Origin: Rhodocyclales bacterium
GTDB lineage: Bacteria > Pseudomonadota > Gammaproteobacteria > Burkholderiales > Rhodocyclaceae
Assembly (NCBI GenBank): GCA_016235025.1
Contig: JACRMV010000002.1
Location: forward strand, 1 to 64,000
DNA length: 64,000 nt
Direction of reading: 5' to 3'
The notes beneath the pieces are model-generated. The model ran no database searches. It saw only the letters and a program-made list of their open reading frames with translations, and was not told the origin of the DNA. This document shows positions 7,193 to 16,788 of this stretch, in pieces. The translations under genes were made by a program, and so were the position numbers. Positions within the stretch are counted from its first letter, which is position 1. The number at the start of each line of letters is the position of its first letter.

Positions 7193-9262
7193 ATGAAAAT
7201 AGTGCGCTTGATAAAAATCGTCGGTATCGGCTTGCTGGCTCTCCTGCTGTTGCTGGTCGGTACGCTGTATGCGCTGTTCGATGGCGAGAAGATCAAGAGC
7301 GAGCTGTCGCGCGTGGTCATGGAAAAGACCCAGCGCCGGCTCGATATTTCCGGTCCGGTGGCGCTTTCGTTATGGCCGGATGTCGGCGTTCGGTTGGGGC
7401 ATACCAGCCTGTCCGAGCATGCAGGCACGCAGGAGTTTCTTGCCTTCGATTCGGCGCGCGTGTCCGTGGCGGTGCTGCCGCTGTTGTCGAAGCAAGTGGC
7501 GGTCAATGGCCTTGAACTCGATGGTCTCAAGGCAACGGTGGTAACCAGAAAGGATGGCACGCGCAGCATCGATGACCTCACCGGCGGCCCGGCGAAAAAA
7601 GCCGGCGCCGATGAGTCGGCGGCGACCCCGCTGCAAATCGACATTTCCCACGTCCGTGTGACGAATGCCCGGCTTACCTGGCGCGATGAAAAGAGCGGCA
7701 GCACGAAGACGCTTTCCGATCTCGCTTTTTCAAGCGGACGCGTCGTTGCCGACAGCGGCAGGAAGACTCTGGCGGTCGATGCACTGAAGCTGGCCATGCA
7801 GGGCCAAAGCGGCACCGACAAATTCACCCTCAAGCTCGATGCGCCGAAGCTTGCACTGAGCCCGGAACAGGCGCGGGGCGATGCGCTCACGCTGTCGGCC
7901 ACGCTGGCCGGTACGGGCCGGAAGCTTGACGCGCAAGTTGCGTTGTCCGGCATCTCCGGTGCGCTGGACAAGCTGGAGATTGCCAAATTCGATCTCGGTG
8001 TGGATATGACTCATGGCGAAACGCAGATCAAGGTCCGGCTGACCTCGCCGGTCGCCGTCAATCTCACGGCGCAGACGCTGGCGCTGGAAAAGCTCGCCGG
8101 CGGCCTCGATCTCACGCATCCTGCGCTGCCGATGAAACAGCTCAAGCTGCCGCTGGCGGGTAGTGCGCGGGTCGATCTGTTACAGCAGACAGCGCAAGTC
8201 GCGCTTGGCACGCAGTTCGACGAATCGAAAATCGTCAGCCGGGTGGATCTGGCGAAATTTTCGCCGCTCAAGCTGAAGTTCGATCTCGCGGTCGATCGCC
8301 TCGATGTCGATCGCTATTTCCCGCCCAGGCCAGCATCAGCAAGCAAGGCCAGGGGTGGAGCGGCCGGCGCGCCAGGCGGCGAGGCGCCGCTTGATTTTTC
8401 CGCGCTGAAAACCCTTGATCTCACCGGCGCCGTGCGCATTGGCGCGCTGCAGGTCAATCATCTCAAGTTTGCCGACCTGAATGCGCGACTCACGGCGGCC
8501 GGCGGCCGGCTCGATGTCGCCCCGCTTTCCGCCAAACTGTACCAGGGAGCGATGAACGGCAGCCTCATGCTCAATGCCAATGGCAATGCCATGGCGTTGC
8601 GGCAGACGCTCTCCGGGATCAGCATTGCACCGTTGCTGAAAGACCTCGCCGACAAGGATATTCTGGAAGGCCGGGGCAACGTAGCGCTGGATATTTCCGG
8701 ACACGGCGCGACGCCGACGGCGCTGAAAAAATCGCTGGCCGGCTCGGCGTCGCTCAGCCTGAAAGATGGCGCGATCAAGGGTATCAACCTGGCACAGAGC
8801 CTGCGCGACATCAAGGCCAAACTGGGGGCAAGGAAGGATGTGGCGCAGCAGGCAAGAGCGACGGAAAAAACCGACTTTTCGGAACTTGCCGCCTCATTCC
8901 GCGTCACCGGCGGCGTGGCGCATAACGACGATCTGACCATGAAATCCCCCTTCCTGCGGCTGGGCGGCGCGGGTGATATCGACATTGGCAACGGCCGCAT
9001 CGATTATCTGGCCAGGGCCAGCGTGGTCAGCACCAGCGCCGGACAGGAAGGCAAGGAGCTGGCGCAACTCAAGGGCGTTACCGTGCCGGTGCGGCTTTCT
9101 GGGCCCTTCGAGAACATCTCCTGGAAGATCGAGTTCGGTAGCGTGGTGGCCGATGCAGTGAAGGAAAAAGTACAGGCCAAGGTGGATGAGAAGAAGCAGG
9201 AAATCCAGCAGAAAGCAGGTGACAAGTTGAAAGACAAACTAAAGGGGCTGTTCGGTAAATGA
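7193..9262 (+). CDS. AsmA-family protein
   Basis: A 689-aa protein with one N-terminal transmembrane anchor (IVGIGLLALLLLLVGTLYAL) and a long periplasmic part. The AsmA N-terminal repeat (ISGPVALSLWPDVGVRLG) and a conserved C-terminal AsmA domain (about residues 390-640, with LSGISIAPLLKDL) are visible. AsmA proteins are thought to influence outer-membrane lipid or protein transport. ATG at 7193 follows GGGAG. The stop overlaps the start of the carbonic anhydrase gene by 4 bp, so they form an operon. Confidence 0.9.
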   Translation: MKIVRLIKIVGIGLLALLLLLVGTLYALFDGEKIKSELSRVVMEKTQRRLDISGPVALSLWPDVGVRLGHTSLSEHAGTQEFLAFDSARVSVAVLPLLSKQVAVNGLELDGLKATVVTRKDGTRSIDDLTGGPAKKAGADESAATPLQIDISHVRVTNARLTWRDEKSGSTKTLSDLAFSSGRVVADSGRKTLAVDALKLAMQGQSGTDKFTLKLDAPKLALSPEQARGDALTLSATLAGTGRKLDAQVALSGISGALDKLEIAKFDLGVDMTHGETQIKVRLTSPVAVNLTAQTLALEKLAGGLDLTHPALPMKQLKLPLAGSARVDLLQQTAQVALGTQFDESKIVSRVDLAKFSPLKLKFDLAVDRLDVDRYFPPRPASASKARGGAAGAPGGEAPLDFSALKTLDLTGAVRIGALQVNHLKFADLNARLTAAGGRLDVAPLSAKLYQGAMNGSLMLNANGNAMALRQTLSGISIAPLLKDLADKDILEGRGNVALDISGHGATPTALKKSLAGSASLSLKDGAIKGINLAQSLRDIKAKLGARKDVAQQARATEKTDFSELAASFRVTGGVAHNDDLTMKSPFLRLGGAGDIDIGNGRIDYLARASVVSTSAGQEGKELAQLKGVTVPVRLSGPFENISWKIEFGSVVADAVKEKVQAKVDEKKQEIQQKAGDKLKDKLKGLFGK

Positions 9263-9924
9263 GTGAAAAAATGGGTGAGGAAATAAAGCGGCTGTTCGCC
9301 AAAAATCGTGCCTGGGCGGATCGGGTTCGTGCGGAAGACCCCGGCTTTTTTGATCGGCTGGCCTGCTTGCAGGCGCCACAGTTCCTGTGGATCGGCTGCT
9401 CCGACTCGCGGGTTCCGGCCAATGAAATCGCCGGCCTGCTGCCGGGCGAGGTTTTTGTCCATCGCAACATTGCCAATGTCGTCGTGCATACCGATCTCAA
9501 CTGCCTGTCGGTGATTCAATTTGCCGTCGATGTCCTCAAGGTGCGCCACATCATGGTGGTCGGCCACTATGGCTGCGGCGGGGTGCGCGCTGCACTGGAA
9601 AACACCCGGCTGGGATTGGCCGACAACTGGGTGCGTCATGTGCAGGACGTGCGCGACAAATATCATGAGTTCCTTGGCGGCATTCCAGATGTCGGCGTGC
9701 GCTGGCAGCGGCTGTGTGAACTGAATGCCGTCGAACAGGCGCTGAATGTGGCCCGTACGACCATTGTGCAAGATGCGTGGGCGCGCGGGCAGGAACTCAC
9801 CGTGCATGGTTGGGTGTATGACCTGGCCGATGGCCTGCTGCGCGATCTGGATTTTGCCGTCTCGCGCAGCGAGGACGTCGAATCGACGGCTGACCGGGCG
9901 CTGGCCTTGATTCGCAACGCATGA
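9259..9924 (+). CDS. can: beta-class carbonic anhydrase
   Basis: A 221-aa zinc enzyme that interconverts CO2 and bicarbonate. The ligands are visible: Cys and the Asp-Arg dyad in IGCSDSRVPANEI, and His and Cys in GHYGCGGVRAA. Length matches E. coli Can. It overlaps the upstream AsmA gene (ATGA) and the downstream ROK kinase gene (ATGA), so the three are translationally coupled. Confidence 0.96.
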   Translation: MSEKMGEEIKRLFAKNRAWADRVRAEDPGFFDRLACLQAPQFLWIGCSDSRVPANEIAGLLPGEVFVHRNIANVVVHTDLNCLSVIQFAVDVLKVRHIMVVGHYGCGGVRAALENTRLGLADNWVRHVQDVRDKYHEFLGGIPDVGVRWQRLCELNAVEQALNVARTTIVQDAWARGQELTVHGWVYDLADGLLRDLDFAVSRSEDVESTADRALALIRNA

Positions 9925-10856
9925 TCCGTCTCGGCCTTGATCTCGGCGGCAGCAAGATCGAGGCTGTCGCCATTGATGACGCTGGCGTGGAGCGGGTGCG
10001 CCAGCGCATCGCCGCGCCGCGCGGCGATTACGCCGCAACGCTGGCGGCGATTGCCGGGCTGGTGCGCGATACGACGCAAAAAGTCGGTGCTGGCGACACG
10101 GCGAATGGCAAGGGTGCGGCGGTGAAATTCACCCTCGGCATCGGCATTCCGGGCTCGGAGTCACCGGTCGATGGAACGGTGCGCAATGCCAATTCAACCT
10201 GGCTCAATGGCCGTCCCCTGCGGCGCGACCTGGAGGCCCTGCTCGGCCTGCCGGTGGCGCTGGCTAACGATGCCAACTGCTTCGCCCTGTCAGAAGCCAC
10301 GGATGGTGCGGCAGTCGGAGCACAGGTCGTGTTTGGCGTGATTCTCGGCACCGGCGTCGGTGGCGGCCTGGTGGTGGGTGGTCGCCTGGTCGTCGGCGCC
10401 AATGCCATTGCCGGCGAGTGGGGACACAATCCGCTACCGGTGGCCGGCGAGCCGGAAGATCTGATGTGCTGGTGCGGCCGTCGCGACTGCCTCGAGCTTT
10501 ATCTTTCCGGGCCTGGACTCGCCGCCGACCATCGTCGCCATGCGGGCGTCAGCCTGACGCCGCCGCAGATCGTCGCTGCGGCGCTGGCCGGTGATTCGGC
10601 CTGCAACGCCGCGCTCGAACGCTACGAGCAGCGGCTGGCGCTTGCGCTGGCCCAGGTCATCAATATCGTCGATCCCGAGGTCATCGTGCTGGGTGGCGGG
10701 CTATCGAACATCGATCGCCTTTATCGCAATGTGCCACGTCTGTGGCGCGGACCGGTTTTCTCGGAGACCGTCGTTACCCGGCTGGTGCCGCATCGTCACG
10801 GTGATTCCTCCGGCGTGCGCGGCGCCGCCTGGCTTCCCGGGGCGCATCCGGGCTGA
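9921..10856 (+). CDS. ROK-family sugar kinase (fructokinase/NagK type)
   Basis: A 311-aa kinase with the N-terminal phosphate motif LGLDLGGSKIEAVA, the catalytic region GVILGTGVGGGLVV, GEWGHNPLP, and the zinc motif CWCGRRDCLELYLSGPG of ROK proteins. It probably phosphorylates fructose or N-acetylglucosamine; the exact sugar cannot be told. Residues about 54-61 (KVGAGDTA) come from the dispersed 25-bp repeat and lie in an enlarged loop between an alpha helix and the strand TLGIGIPGS, a place where relatives have no such peptide as far as I recall. Confidence 0.9.
   Translation: MIRLGLDLGGSKIEAVAIDDAGVERVRQRIAAPRGDYAATLAAIAGLVRDTTQKVGAGDTANGKGAAVKFTLGIGIPGSESPVDGTVRNANSTWLNGRPLRRDLEALLGLPVALANDANCFALSEATDGAAVGAQVVFGVILGTGVGGGLVVGGRLVVGANAIAGEWGHNPLPVAGEPEDLMCWCGRRDCLELYLSGPGLAADHRRHAGVSLTPPQIVAAALAGDSACNAALERYEQRLALALAQVINIVDPEVIVLGGGLSNIDRLYRNVPRLWRGPVFSETVVTRLVPHRHGDSSGVRGAAWLPGAHPG
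10079..10103 (+). repeat. dispersed 25-bp repeat, copy 3 (in ROK kinase)
   Basis: 23 of 25 bases match the consensus in forward orientation; it encodes KVGAGDTA in the kinase frame. Confidence 0.85.
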
Positions 10857-10913
10857 TCCGGCTATTCGCGGCAAGCGTTGGGAGATTGTGAAGTACGGCA
10901 GGGAAGGAGTATT

Positions 10914-10989
10914 TGGTGCGCTCGGCGGGGATCGAACCCACAACCCCTGGCTTCGGAGGCCAGTACTCTATCCATTGAGCTACGAGCGC
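10914..10989 (-). tRNA. tRNA-Arg (anticodon CCG)
   Basis: The minus strand folds as a cloverleaf. The 7-bp acceptor stem starts GCGCTCG, the anticodon arm is CTGGC-CTCCGAA-GCCAG with anticodon CCG, and the T arm contains GGTTCGATCCC. The 3' ACCA is encoded (TGGT at 10914-10917). It decodes CGG. Confidence 0.95.
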
Positions 10990-11089
10990 AAGGGGGCGAA
11001 GCATAGCGTGTTCGGGCGCCGCCGTCCATTGTCCGGCGCTCATCCACTATAATCCGCACCCTCAGTTCACATCTTCGGAAGTATCGGTC

Positions 11090-11557
11090 ATGACCCAGGA
11101 ATCCAAGGAAAGTTTTCGTCCATTTGTCATGCTGATCGGTGGCATGGTGGTTTTGATTGCATTTGCCGTCATGATGGCCGGCCTGATCGGCGCCAAACCC
11201 AAAGTTGAAGACGAGGAGGCGGTGAACAACCGCATCGCCCCGGTGGCGAAAGTCGAACTGGCGGCGGCGGGCGCAGAGGTGGCAGCGGGCGACCGTAGCG
11301 GCGAGCAGATTTATCAGTCCGCCTGCATGGCCTGCCATGAAACCGGCGCCGCCGGCGCGCCAAAGACCGGCGACAAGGCCGCCTGGGGGCCGCGGCTGGG
11401 ACAAGGGCTGGCGGGTTTGCTCAAATCCGCGACTAACGGCAAGAACGCGATGCCGCCGAAGGGTGGCTCGGATGCCAACGAGATCGAACTGGCGCGCGCC
11501 ATCGTCTTCATGGCCAACAAATCCGGCGGCAGCCTGAAGGAACCTGTAGCAAAATAG
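11090..11557 (+). CDS. membrane-anchored cytochrome c5-family protein
   Basis: A 155-aa protein with one N-terminal membrane helix (FVMLIGGMVVLIAFAVMMAG), a linker, and a class I cytochrome c domain (about residues 65-150) with haem-binding CMACH and a downstream Met in NAMPPKGG as the likely sixth ligand. It would act in the periplasm as an electron carrier. The partner is not evident from the neighbours, a tRNA gene and the Cache-Clp gene. Confidence 0.9.
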   Translation: MTQESKESFRPFVMLIGGMVVLIAFAVMMAGLIGAKPKVEDEEAVNNRIAPVAKVELAAAGAEVAAGDRSGEQIYQSACMACHETGAAGAPKTGDKAAWGPRLGQGLAGLLKSATNGKNAMPPKGGSDANEIELARAIVFMANKSGGSLKEPVAK

Positions 11558-11601
11558 ACACACTGCCTTGGCGGGATCGCGTAGCGGGGGCGCGCGATCA
11601 G

Positions 11602-11617
11602 AAATACAATTGTATTT
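11602..11617. promoter_or_regulatory. AT-rich perfect palindrome upstream of the Cache-Clp gene
   Basis: AAATACAATTGTATTT is a perfect 16-bp palindrome about 95 bp upstream of the start at 11710, in an otherwise GC-rich sequence. It could be an operator, or part of a terminator of the cytochrome gene, since TTTTT follows and a GATCGCG/CGCGATC stem precedes it at 11575-11599. No regulator is assigned. Confidence 0.45.
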
Positions 11618-11709
11618 TTAACGAAGTTCAGGTGGTTTCCAGCACTCCTGCTGGTGCGGCGAGTCCCCTGCGTCTTTGCATGGCGTGGCATGTTTTGAGG
11701 CGATAGATC

Positions 11710-14655
11710 ATGAAGATCGATTTTCTCCGCGTTTCCCTTTGGTATTCCCGGCGCAGCCCTGCCCTGCGTCTTATCCTGCCGCTGGCCATCGTGGTTGCCA
11801 TTGTTGCCATCGCGCTGACATTCATGATCAGCCGTGATACCGATGAACAGCTGCGCCTGAAGGCCCAGGAAGATATCAAAGGCCGTCTGTATGCCGTACT
11901 GAATACGCTGAGCGTGGCGACCGAAGCCGGTCGACGCTCGCTCGAACACCTTGATCCGCTGGCGCGACAATCCATGAATTGCCGGTTCGTGCGCGATCTG
12001 ACCCGGCGCGAGACGGTATCCGGCGTCGAGGTGCCGGTGCTGTCCTGTGATGGCGTACCGGTTTCGCGCAGCATGGCTGGTTTGTCTGCTTTTGCGACGG
12101 CCACGGGAAGCGACAGTTTTGTACTGGTGCGCAACTGGGACGCCTTCACCACTATTGCACATGCGGAGGGTGTGCGCGGCCGGCAAGACGCCGCGCCGAC
12201 TGGCTTTGCACGGTTTGCTACTGGCGACGCCGCTTACCAGGCGCTGATCTCCGGCCAGACCTGGAATGGCCCCCTGCGCTATGCCGCTGTGTCCGGCACA
12301 GCGCGACTGATCCCGCTGATGGACAACAGTGGCGAAGTCGTCGGCGCATTCGGCTATTTCAAGCCACTCATGGATGACAGCGCCGGCCTGGCACAGATAC
12401 TTGGCAAACGCGGCGCCGGACATCTGGGCTATTCGTTTGCCTTTGATGCTGAAGCGGGGCCTGATCGCGGTCGGTACCTCTTTTCGCACCGCACTCTGGA
12501 TGGCGGCAACATCCTCAAGTCGCGCATCACCGGGGTTGCCAGTGCCGGTCGGCAGATGCTGGAGCAGCCAGATGGGGTGATCCGTACCCTCTGGCCGCAT
12601 CCCGAGAATTACATCGCCGCCTCGGGTTATCTGACGCCGACGCTGATCGCCTATCAATATGTCCCCGAATGGAACTGGGTGGTGGCGACGGCCAGCTTCG
12701 AACAGGATTATCTCGGGCCAGCGGCTGGAGCCGGCCATGACGTCTTCCTGCTGGGCCTGCTGGGAGCAGGCCTGACCACGGCGGTCAGTGCCTTGATGGG
12801 GCGGCGCATGCTGCGCAAGGCAGGCGTTGCCCTCGGGCGGGCGGAGACCGAGGAAGAGCAGAAGATCAAGGCGCGGCGGGAGCAGCTCGATCGTTGTTCG
12901 ATCGACCTCACGCAACGCGCACGCGAGGGCCGGCTCGACCCGGTGATCGGGCGCGATGCGGAAATCGAGCGCAGCATCCAGATACTGCTTCGACGTAGCA
13001 AGAATAATCCGGTGCTGATCGGCGAGCCGGGGGTGGGCAAGACCGCCATCGCCGAGGGTGTGGCACAGCGCATCGTGGCCGGACAGGTGCCGGCGCCGCT
13101 GCGCAGCAAGCGTGTCATCAATCTCGATATCGCGATGCTCGTTGCTGGCACAAAATTCCGCGGCGAGTTCGAGGCACGGCTCAAGGATGTACTCGCCGCC
13201 ATTACCGAAGATCCCGATGTTATCCTGTTCATCGACGAGATACATACGCTGGTCGGTGCGGGCAAGGTCGAAGGCGGCGCAATGGACGCCGGCAATATCA
13301 TGAAGCCCGCGCTGGCCCGTGGCGAACTGCGCTGCATCGGCGCCACCACGCTCGGCGAGTGGCGCTTCATCGAGAACGATCCGGCGCTTGAGCGACGCTT
13401 CCAGCGGGTCATGGTGGATGAGCCGAGTGTCGCAGTCGCGCGTGACATCCTGGGCGGATTGAGGCACTGCTATGCCAATCATCACGGCGTGGAAATTACC
13501 GACGCAGCCGTTATGGCGGCAGTCGACCTTTCGCACCGCTACATTACCGGCCGCTTCCTCCCCGACAAGGCCATCGATCTGCTGGACGAGGCCGCGTCGA
13601 CGGTGAAATCGGCGGCTTGGGCTGGCGCTGAAGGCGGTGTGTTGACGGCGGTGCAGGATTCCGGCAGCGCAGCCCCGCGTCCGCAGGTGGATGCCACCGA
13701 TGTGGCGCGAGTGGTTGCCCGGGCAACGGGAATCCCGATGGCGCGCCTGACTAAAAACCAGACCGAACATTTGCTTGGGCTCGAACCGTATCTGCGCCAG
13801 CGCGTGGTCGGCCAGGATGCTGTCATTGCGGCGGTGACCCACGCACTGCGTCGCTCTTACGTCGGGCTGGGCAATCCTTCGCGTCCGTTCGGGTCGTTCC
13901 TGCTGACTGGGCCGAAAGGCGTCGGCAAGACTGAACTGGTGCGTGTGGTGGCCGAGTTCCTCTTTGGCTCGCGCGAGTCGCTGGTGCGTCTGGATCTGTC
14001 CGAGTACCGGCATGCCGGCGCCGTGTCCAGCCTGCTCGGCGGAGCAGCCGGAGCCTTTGGCCAGGGGCAGATCGGGCGGCTTACCGAACCTGTGCGCTGG
14101 AGTCCATACCGGGTGCTTTTGCTGGAGGAGATCGAGCAGGCGCATTCCGCGGTGCAGGATGTCATCCGTCAGTTGCTGGCTGAGGGCTGTCTGGTCGATG
14201 GCCAGGGCCATCGGGTGGATTTCACCAATACCGTTGTCTTTGTTACGCGTGGCGCAGAGGCGCAGCCAGCGATTGTCGCGTCGGCAACGACCGGGCAGGA
14301 GGCGTTGCTGGATGTGGAAGGTCAGGTGGATGCCGTGTGCCGTTTTGCGCCGCTGGAGCGCACGGCCTTACGCGAGATTGCCGGCCTCAAGCTGAAGGTT
14401 CTGGAGGCACGGCTGGCGAGCAGGGAGATTCACTTCGAGGCGACCGGGGAAGTCCTCGATCTGCTCGCCGGGATGGCGCTGTTCTCGGGCGGCGGCGCCC
14501 ATGGACTGCAGCACGCTGTGGAAAATCATCTTGCCGAGCCGCTCTCCGAACTGATTCTGGCCCACCGTCCGGCGGCTGGGGCGCGCATTGTGGCACAAGT
14601 CGCAGAAGGCCGGATTACGCTGGAGATCGTCGAGGATCCCGTCATTTCGGCGTAG
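11710..14655 (+). CDS. membrane Cache-sensor / Clp-type double AAA+ fusion protein
   Basis: A 981-aa single polypeptide. TM1 spans about residues 18-40. A periplasmic Cache3/Cache2-type sensor (about 45-335) includes [11 protein letters not shown] and [17 protein letters not shown], as in chemoreceptors. TM2 is at about 344-364. A short charged helix (378-395) leads to two AAA+ modules of the ClpA/ClpB type without a Clp N-domain or middle domain. Module 1 is complete: Walker A GEPGVGKT (438-445), pore loop KFRGEFE, Walker B LFIDE (to Glu510), GATT and arginine fingers ERRF (561-564). Module 2 keeps Walker A GPKGVGKT (734-741), but Walker B is LLLEEIE and other key residues are lost. It probably unfolds proteins at the membrane in response to a periplasmic ligand; this is inference. 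Confidence 0.85.
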   Translation: MKIDFLRVSLWYSRRSPALRLILPLAIVVAIVAIALTFMISRDTDEQLRLKAQEDIKGRLYAVLNTLSVATEAGRRSLEHLDPLARQSMNCRFVRDLTRRETVSGVEVPVLSCDGVPVSRSMAGLSAFATATGSDSFVLVRNWDAFTTIAHAEGVRGRQDAAPTGFARFATGDAAYQALISGQTWNGPLRYAAVSGTARLIPLMDNSGEVVGAFGYFKPLMDDSAGLAQILGKRGAGHLGYSFAFDAEAGPDRGRYLFSHRTLDGGNILKSRITGVASAGRQMLEQPDGVIRTLWPHPENYIAASGYLTPTLIAYQYVPEWNWVVATASFEQDYLGPAAGAGHDVFLLGLLGAGLTTAVSALMGRRMLRKAGVALGRAETEEEQKIKARREQLDRCSIDLTQRAREGRLDPVIGRDAEIERSIQILLRRSKNNPVLIGEPGVGKTAIAEGVAQRIVAGQVPAPLRSKRVINLDIAMLVAGTKFRGEFEARLKDVLAAITEDPDVILFIDEIHTLVGAGKVEGGAMDAGNIMKPALARGELRCIGATTLGEWRFIENDPALERRFQRVMVDEPSVAVARDILGGLRHCYANHHGVEITDAAVMAAVDLSHRYITGRFLPDKAIDLLDEAASTVKSAAWAGAEGGVLTAVQDSGSAAPRPQVDATDVARVVARATGIPMARLTKNQTEHLLGLEPYLRQRVVGQDAVIAAVTHALRRSYVGLGNPSRPFGSFLLTGPKGVGKTELVRVVAEFLFGSRESLVRLDLSEYRHAGAVSSLLGGAAGAFGQGQIGRLTEPVRWSPYRVLLLEEIEQAHSAVQDVIRQLLAEGCLVDGQGHRVDFTNTVVFVTRGAEAQPAIVASATTGQEALLDVEGQVDAVCRFAPLERTALREIAGLKLKVLEARLASREIHFEATGEVLDLLAGMALFSGGGAHGLQHAVENHLAEPLSELILAHRPAAGARIVAQVAEGRITLEIVEDPVISA

Positions 14656-14712
14656 GCCGGATCCATGGGGGTTGATTGGCGCTTTCCTGGAACTCTGGCC
14701 TGCCAGGCGGGA

Positions 14713-16713
14713 TCAGGCGGATTCTGTCACGCCTGGTTTCTTCCCTGTCAGCATGGCCCGCAGGCCGGCAGCGCGGTTGAGCGCGACGCCGGCATCAGGA
14801 ATGGTGTTGCGCTGCTCGATCGTTTTTCGCGCCGCTTCGCCCATCTCGGCGATGAAGCGCGAAGGTTCGCGCGGCAGCCATTCCTTGCCCTGCCTGCGTT
14901 TTTCACACCAGCTTAGCGTCAGGCTGGCTTCGGCGCGGGTGATGCCGACGTACATCAGGCGCCGCTCTTCCTCCAGTTTGGCCGGCTCCAGCGAGTCACG
15001 GTGCGGCAGCAGCCCCTCCTCGACGCCCACCAGAAAGACATGGCGGAATTCCAGCCCCTTGACCGCATGCAAGGTGGCAAGCTGCACGGCATTTTCTGCA
15101 CCCTCGTTCTTGTCCAGCAGCGACAGCAGCGCGATCGATTGCGCCAGTTCGAGCAGGGTCTTGTTTTCCTCCGCGCCTTTTTTTGCCATCCACTCGCCGA
15201 AGTCGCGCACGTTGGCCCATTTGCTTTCAGCCTCGCGCGCCTCGTGCGTACTGAACAGCCAGGTTTCATAGCCGATCGCGGTAATCAGATCGTTCAGTAC
15301 TTCTCCGGCCGGTTCGCGTTCGGCACGGTGGGCGCTGCGCTGGATGAAGTCGCCGAACTCGCGCAGCGCGGTGTACTGGCGCGGCGGCAGTTCATCGCCG
15401 AGGCCGGGCGCCCGCAGCGAGGCGAAGAGGCTCATCTGGCGGCGGCCGGCGGCGCGCCCGAGGGCTTCCAGCGAGGCGCCGCCGATGCCGCGCTTGGGCG
15501 TGGTGACGGCGCGGATGAAGGCCGGATCATCGTCGGGGTTGAGCAGCAGGCGCAGATAGGCGGTGATGTCCTTGATCTCGCTGCGGTCGAAAAACGATTG
15601 TCCGCCCGATATGACATAGGGAATCCGCTGCGCCCGCAGTTGCTGCTCGAAGGCGCGCGCCTGATGGTTGCCGCGATAGAGGATGGCGTAGTCGGAGAAT
15701 TGGGTGCGCCGTTCGAAACGATGTGCGGAGAGGCGCGAGACAACCCATTCGGCTTCGTGGTCGCCATCGCGGCAGGCCTGGATATGCAGGGCATCGCCCG
15801 GACCGTGTTGCGACCACAGTTTTTTCTCGAACAGCTTGGGATTGTGGGCGATCAGCGTATTGGCAGCGCCGAGAATGCGTGCCGTGGAGCGGTAGTTCTG
15901 TTCCAGCTTGACCACCGCGAGGCGCGGATAGTCTTCCTTCAGCAGGCGCAGGTTGTCGCTGCTCGCGCCGCGCCAGGCATAGATCGACTGGTCGTCATCG
16001 CCGACCACGGTGAAGGCATCGCGGCCCTGGGTCAGGAGTTGCAGCAGGCGATACTGGCCGCGATTGGTATCCTGGTATTCGTCGACCAGCACATGCCAGA
16101 GGCGGCTGCGCCAGCGCGCGGCGACCTCCTCGTTGGCTTCGAAGAGACTCACTGGCAGGCGGATCAGGTCGTCGAAATCGACCGCCTGATAGGCGCGCAG
16201 GGTACGTTCATAGGCGGTATAGAGCTGGGCGGCGGCCACCTCCAGCGGCTCGCTGGCGAGGTCTTGCGCGGCTTCCGCTGTGACCAGTGAATTTTTCCAC
16301 AGCGAGATGCGGCTTTGCAGGGCGCGCAGCCGCGCCTTGTCGATGTTGCCGGCCAGTTCCTGGAACAGGCTGGTGGTGTCGGCCGCATCGAGAATCGAGA
16401 ACCCGGGCTTCATGCCCAGCGCCCGCGCCTCCTGGCGCAGGATGCGCACCCCGAGGGCATGGAAGGTGCTCACCAGCAGCGCCTCGGCGCGTGTGCCGAG
16501 CAGGCCTTTGGCGCGTTCCTGCATTTCCTTGGCCGCCTTGTTGGTGAAGGTGATGGCGGCGATATGCGACGGCGCGATGCCGTAGTCCCGCACCAGATAC
16601 GCGATCTTGTGGCTGATGACGCGGGTCTTGCCACTGCCGGCGCCGGCCAGCACCAGCAGCGGGCTGTCGACATGGCGCACGGCGGCGCGCTGGTCAGGAT
16701 TGAGTGTGTTCAT
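14713..16713 (-). CDS. rep: Rep-type superfamily 1 DNA helicase
   Basis: A 666-aa UvrD/Rep helicase. Visible motifs: Q-motif LNPDQRAAV, Walker A LVLAGAGSGKTRV, TFTNKAAKEM (Ia), VDEYQDTN (II), GDDDQSIYAWRGA (III), QNYRST (IV), TLHAVKGLEF (V) and RRLMYVGITRA (VI). It unwinds DNA 3'-5' and helps forks pass obstacles. Length fits Rep better than UvrD, and the long C-terminal UvrD extension is missing. It is convergent with the Cache-Clp gene. Confidence 0.92.
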   Translation of the reverse strand: MNTLNPDQRAAVRHVDSPLLVLAGAGSGKTRVISHKIAYLVRDYGIAPSHIAAITFTNKAAKEMQERAKGLLGTRAEALLVSTFHALGVRILRQEARALGMKPGFSILDAADTTSLFQELAGNIDKARLRALQSRISLWKNSLVTAEAAQDLASEPLEVAAAQLYTAYERTLRAYQAVDFDDLIRLPVSLFEANEEVAARWRSRLWHVLVDEYQDTNRGQYRLLQLLTQGRDAFTVVGDDDQSIYAWRGASSDNLRLLKEDYPRLAVVKLEQNYRSTARILGAANTLIAHNPKLFEKKLWSQHGPGDALHIQACRDGDHEAEWVVSRLSAHRFERRTQFSDYAILYRGNHQARAFEQQLRAQRIPYVISGGQSFFDRSEIKDITAYLRLLLNPDDDPAFIRAVTTPKRGIGGASLEALGRAAGRRQMSLFASLRAPGLGDELPPRQYTALREFGDFIQRSAHRAEREPAGEVLNDLITAIGYETWLFSTHEAREAESKWANVRDFGEWMAKKGAEENKTLLELAQSIALLSLLDKNEGAENAVQLATLHAVKGLEFRHVFLVGVEEGLLPHRDSLEPAKLEEERRLMYVGITRAEASLTLSWCEKRRQGKEWLPREPSRFIAEMGEAARKTIEQRNTIPDAGVALNRAAGLRAMLTGKKPGVTESA

Positions 16714-16746
16714 GGAGGATGTTGGCGCAGGGTTGGGGGCAAGATT

Positions 16747-16771
16747 CGCCGTGTCGCCCGCGCCGACTTTT
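16747..16771 (-). repeat. dispersed 25-bp repeat, copy 4 (intergenic)
   Basis: 23 of 25 bases match the consensus on the minus strand. It lies 18 bp past the stop codon of the DUF4197 gene, next to a short stem (AGCCGC at 16773 pairing with GCGGCT at 16784). It may help end transcription. Confidence 0.8.
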
Positions 16772-16788
16772 CAGCCGCTTGACGCGGC

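Noticed and set aside
8869-8880. CCGACTTTT in the AsmA gene
   Set aside because: Only the core end matches; the rest of the repeat is absent and the peptide is ordinary AsmA sequence.
11314-14211. Very long open frame on the minus strand opposite the Cache-Clp gene
   Set aside because: Antisense shadow caused by high GC and biased codons; no domain, while the plus strand has clear AAA+ motifs.
15001-16290. 429-codon open frame on the plus strand opposite rep
   Set aside because: Shadow of the Rep helicase frame; no recognisable domain and no ribosome site.
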